Positions 63,032-64,000 of a stretch of DNA of 64,000 nucleotides are shown here, in pieces. How positions within the stretch are numbered: the stretch's first letter is position 1; each line of letters starts with the position of its first letter. A program made the translations under genes and the position numbers. Source of the DNA: Dreissena polymorpha (lineage: Eukaryota; Mollusca; Bivalvia; Myida; Dreissenidae); assembly GCF_020536995.1 (NCBI RefSeq), contig NC_068369.1, positions 23,812,040 through 23,876,039 on the forward strand, in the 5' to 3' direction. The notes under the pieces are model-generated. The model was given only the letters and a program-made list of their open reading frames with translations. It was not told the DNA's origin and searched no databases.

Positions 63032-63096
63032 CATTGTTGAAAAGTCAAACCAGACACGATAGGTGTACATTTAACAATCTGGAACCCCAGAGGTAA

Positions 63097-63800
63097 GCTC
63101 GGGGGGGGGGCAAATTTACGATACTGCTGCCTGTTGTGTGACCGGTAGAAAATAAAACTTTCCATTTAATAAACGAATTATAGAATTGATTCAATTTATA
63201 TTGTTTCATTTTAGACGTATACTTTTTTCAATTTCATTACACATTGACGACTTAAATATGTTGTCTTTTCTGCTCAAACTCTAGGCTCATATTGCCTATA
63301 CAGACTGGCTTAATTCAAAGTCTTATTTGAATGGTTAATTACAATTGAGAACGTCATGTTTATATCAATTTTAAAACGAAAGAGAAGTTAAAATGTTATT
63401 CGCATTCGAAGGTTATGTTGTTTTCAATAGATTTTAAATGTTATTATAATCTTCACTTTGCGACTGGAAGACATAGACAATGCTCCAACTAGACAAAAAA
63501 TTTAACTTCTGTTATGTGATCTTTATTATACTACAATGTATTAATTGTTTGTTTTTTTTTAATTTGTAAATCATTAACTTTAATTGTGTTCCGCATTATT
63601 CATGATTATATTTCAGACAACACAATGCAGGGCTTGAACATTGCTAGACACGGAGCAATTACTGGTTCATGTTGAAAATGTGTAAACGTAGTTAAAGTCA
63701 CAATTTAAATCTAATATGCTCTTTAAGCCACAACAATTTGAAGATTTGTTCTTTGGTTTTTACCCCCCCCCCCCCTCTCACCCCCCCCCCCCACAAAAAA
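63097..63800. repeat. Homopolymer G and C runs with AT-rich spacer
   Basis: A run of about 11 G near 63,102-63,112 and two C runs of 14 or so near 63,765-63,792. The lengths of such runs are often wrong in assemblies. The rest of the window to 64,000 shows no gene. Confidence 0.8.
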
Positions 63801-64000
63801 AATATGGAGCGAGCAAACGAAATAAAAATAAATTAATCTTTATTTATTTATTTTTTTTAAATCACAGGCAAGCGAACATTGAAAAAGTAAAGAAATACAT
63901 ATATTGTCTATATGTCTAATGGTAAATAAGTGTTCTTCTTAATGCATTCTAAAATGTTTATTATAAAGTGCTAGGGAATGAAACTTGTGAATGACCAATT

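Overview
The window looks like nuclear DNA of a bivalve mollusc. It is AT-rich, its genes are split into small exons with GT-AG introns, and it is crowded with short inverted-repeat elements. It also carries tandem-monomer repeats of a style I associate with bivalves (monomers around 'gggtcaaatttgacccc' and around 'tagatattgtcaagataaac'). A dreissenid or related heterodont is my guess; the sequence alone does not settle the species.

One large gene dominates, on the minus strand from about 50,790 down to 14,024. I could place 40 coding exons, and all junction phases after the first exon agree (the 34,087/34,051 junction implies an odd 37-bp intron, and one VWD donor is a choice). The order is: a 9.6-kb exon of about 390 copies of a 24-bp Thr/Ser-rich unit; a NIDO domain; an AMOP domain; a von Willebrand D domain with a GDPH site; a MUC4-like linker; about 29 EGF-like modules; a SEA-like domain; a short Cys-rich stub; one transmembrane helix; and an 89-residue cytoplasmic tail. 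This is the layout of a MUC4-type membrane mucin, with far more EGF modules than vertebrate MUC4. The signal-peptide exon was not found, so the 5' end is open. Three single-base frame changes interrupt the repeat exon.

At the left, 2,259-5,775 (minus) is a decayed copy of a Mutator-like-domain plus DEDD-exonuclease gene. A CpG-rich, promoter-like stretch lies just beyond its 5' end. From 6.6 to 13.4 kb I see no gene.

To the right of the mucin (50.8-64 kb) there is no convincing gene. This part holds a 63-bp satellite inside a dispersed repeat, several MITE or foldback elements and simple repeats. Introns of the mucin hold more MITEs, including a nested pair and a 489-bp terminal-inverted-repeat element with a tRNA-like A/B-box segment; a second copy of the latter is at 61.9 kb.

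The most unusual observations are the higher-order structure of the mucin array, a tandem array that has copied a 3' splice site and the first bases of its exon about six times upstream of the true exon, an EGF module lacking one cysteine, and the tRNA-like module inside a DNA-transposon-like element. Exon edges were read by eye and may be off by one to three bases.
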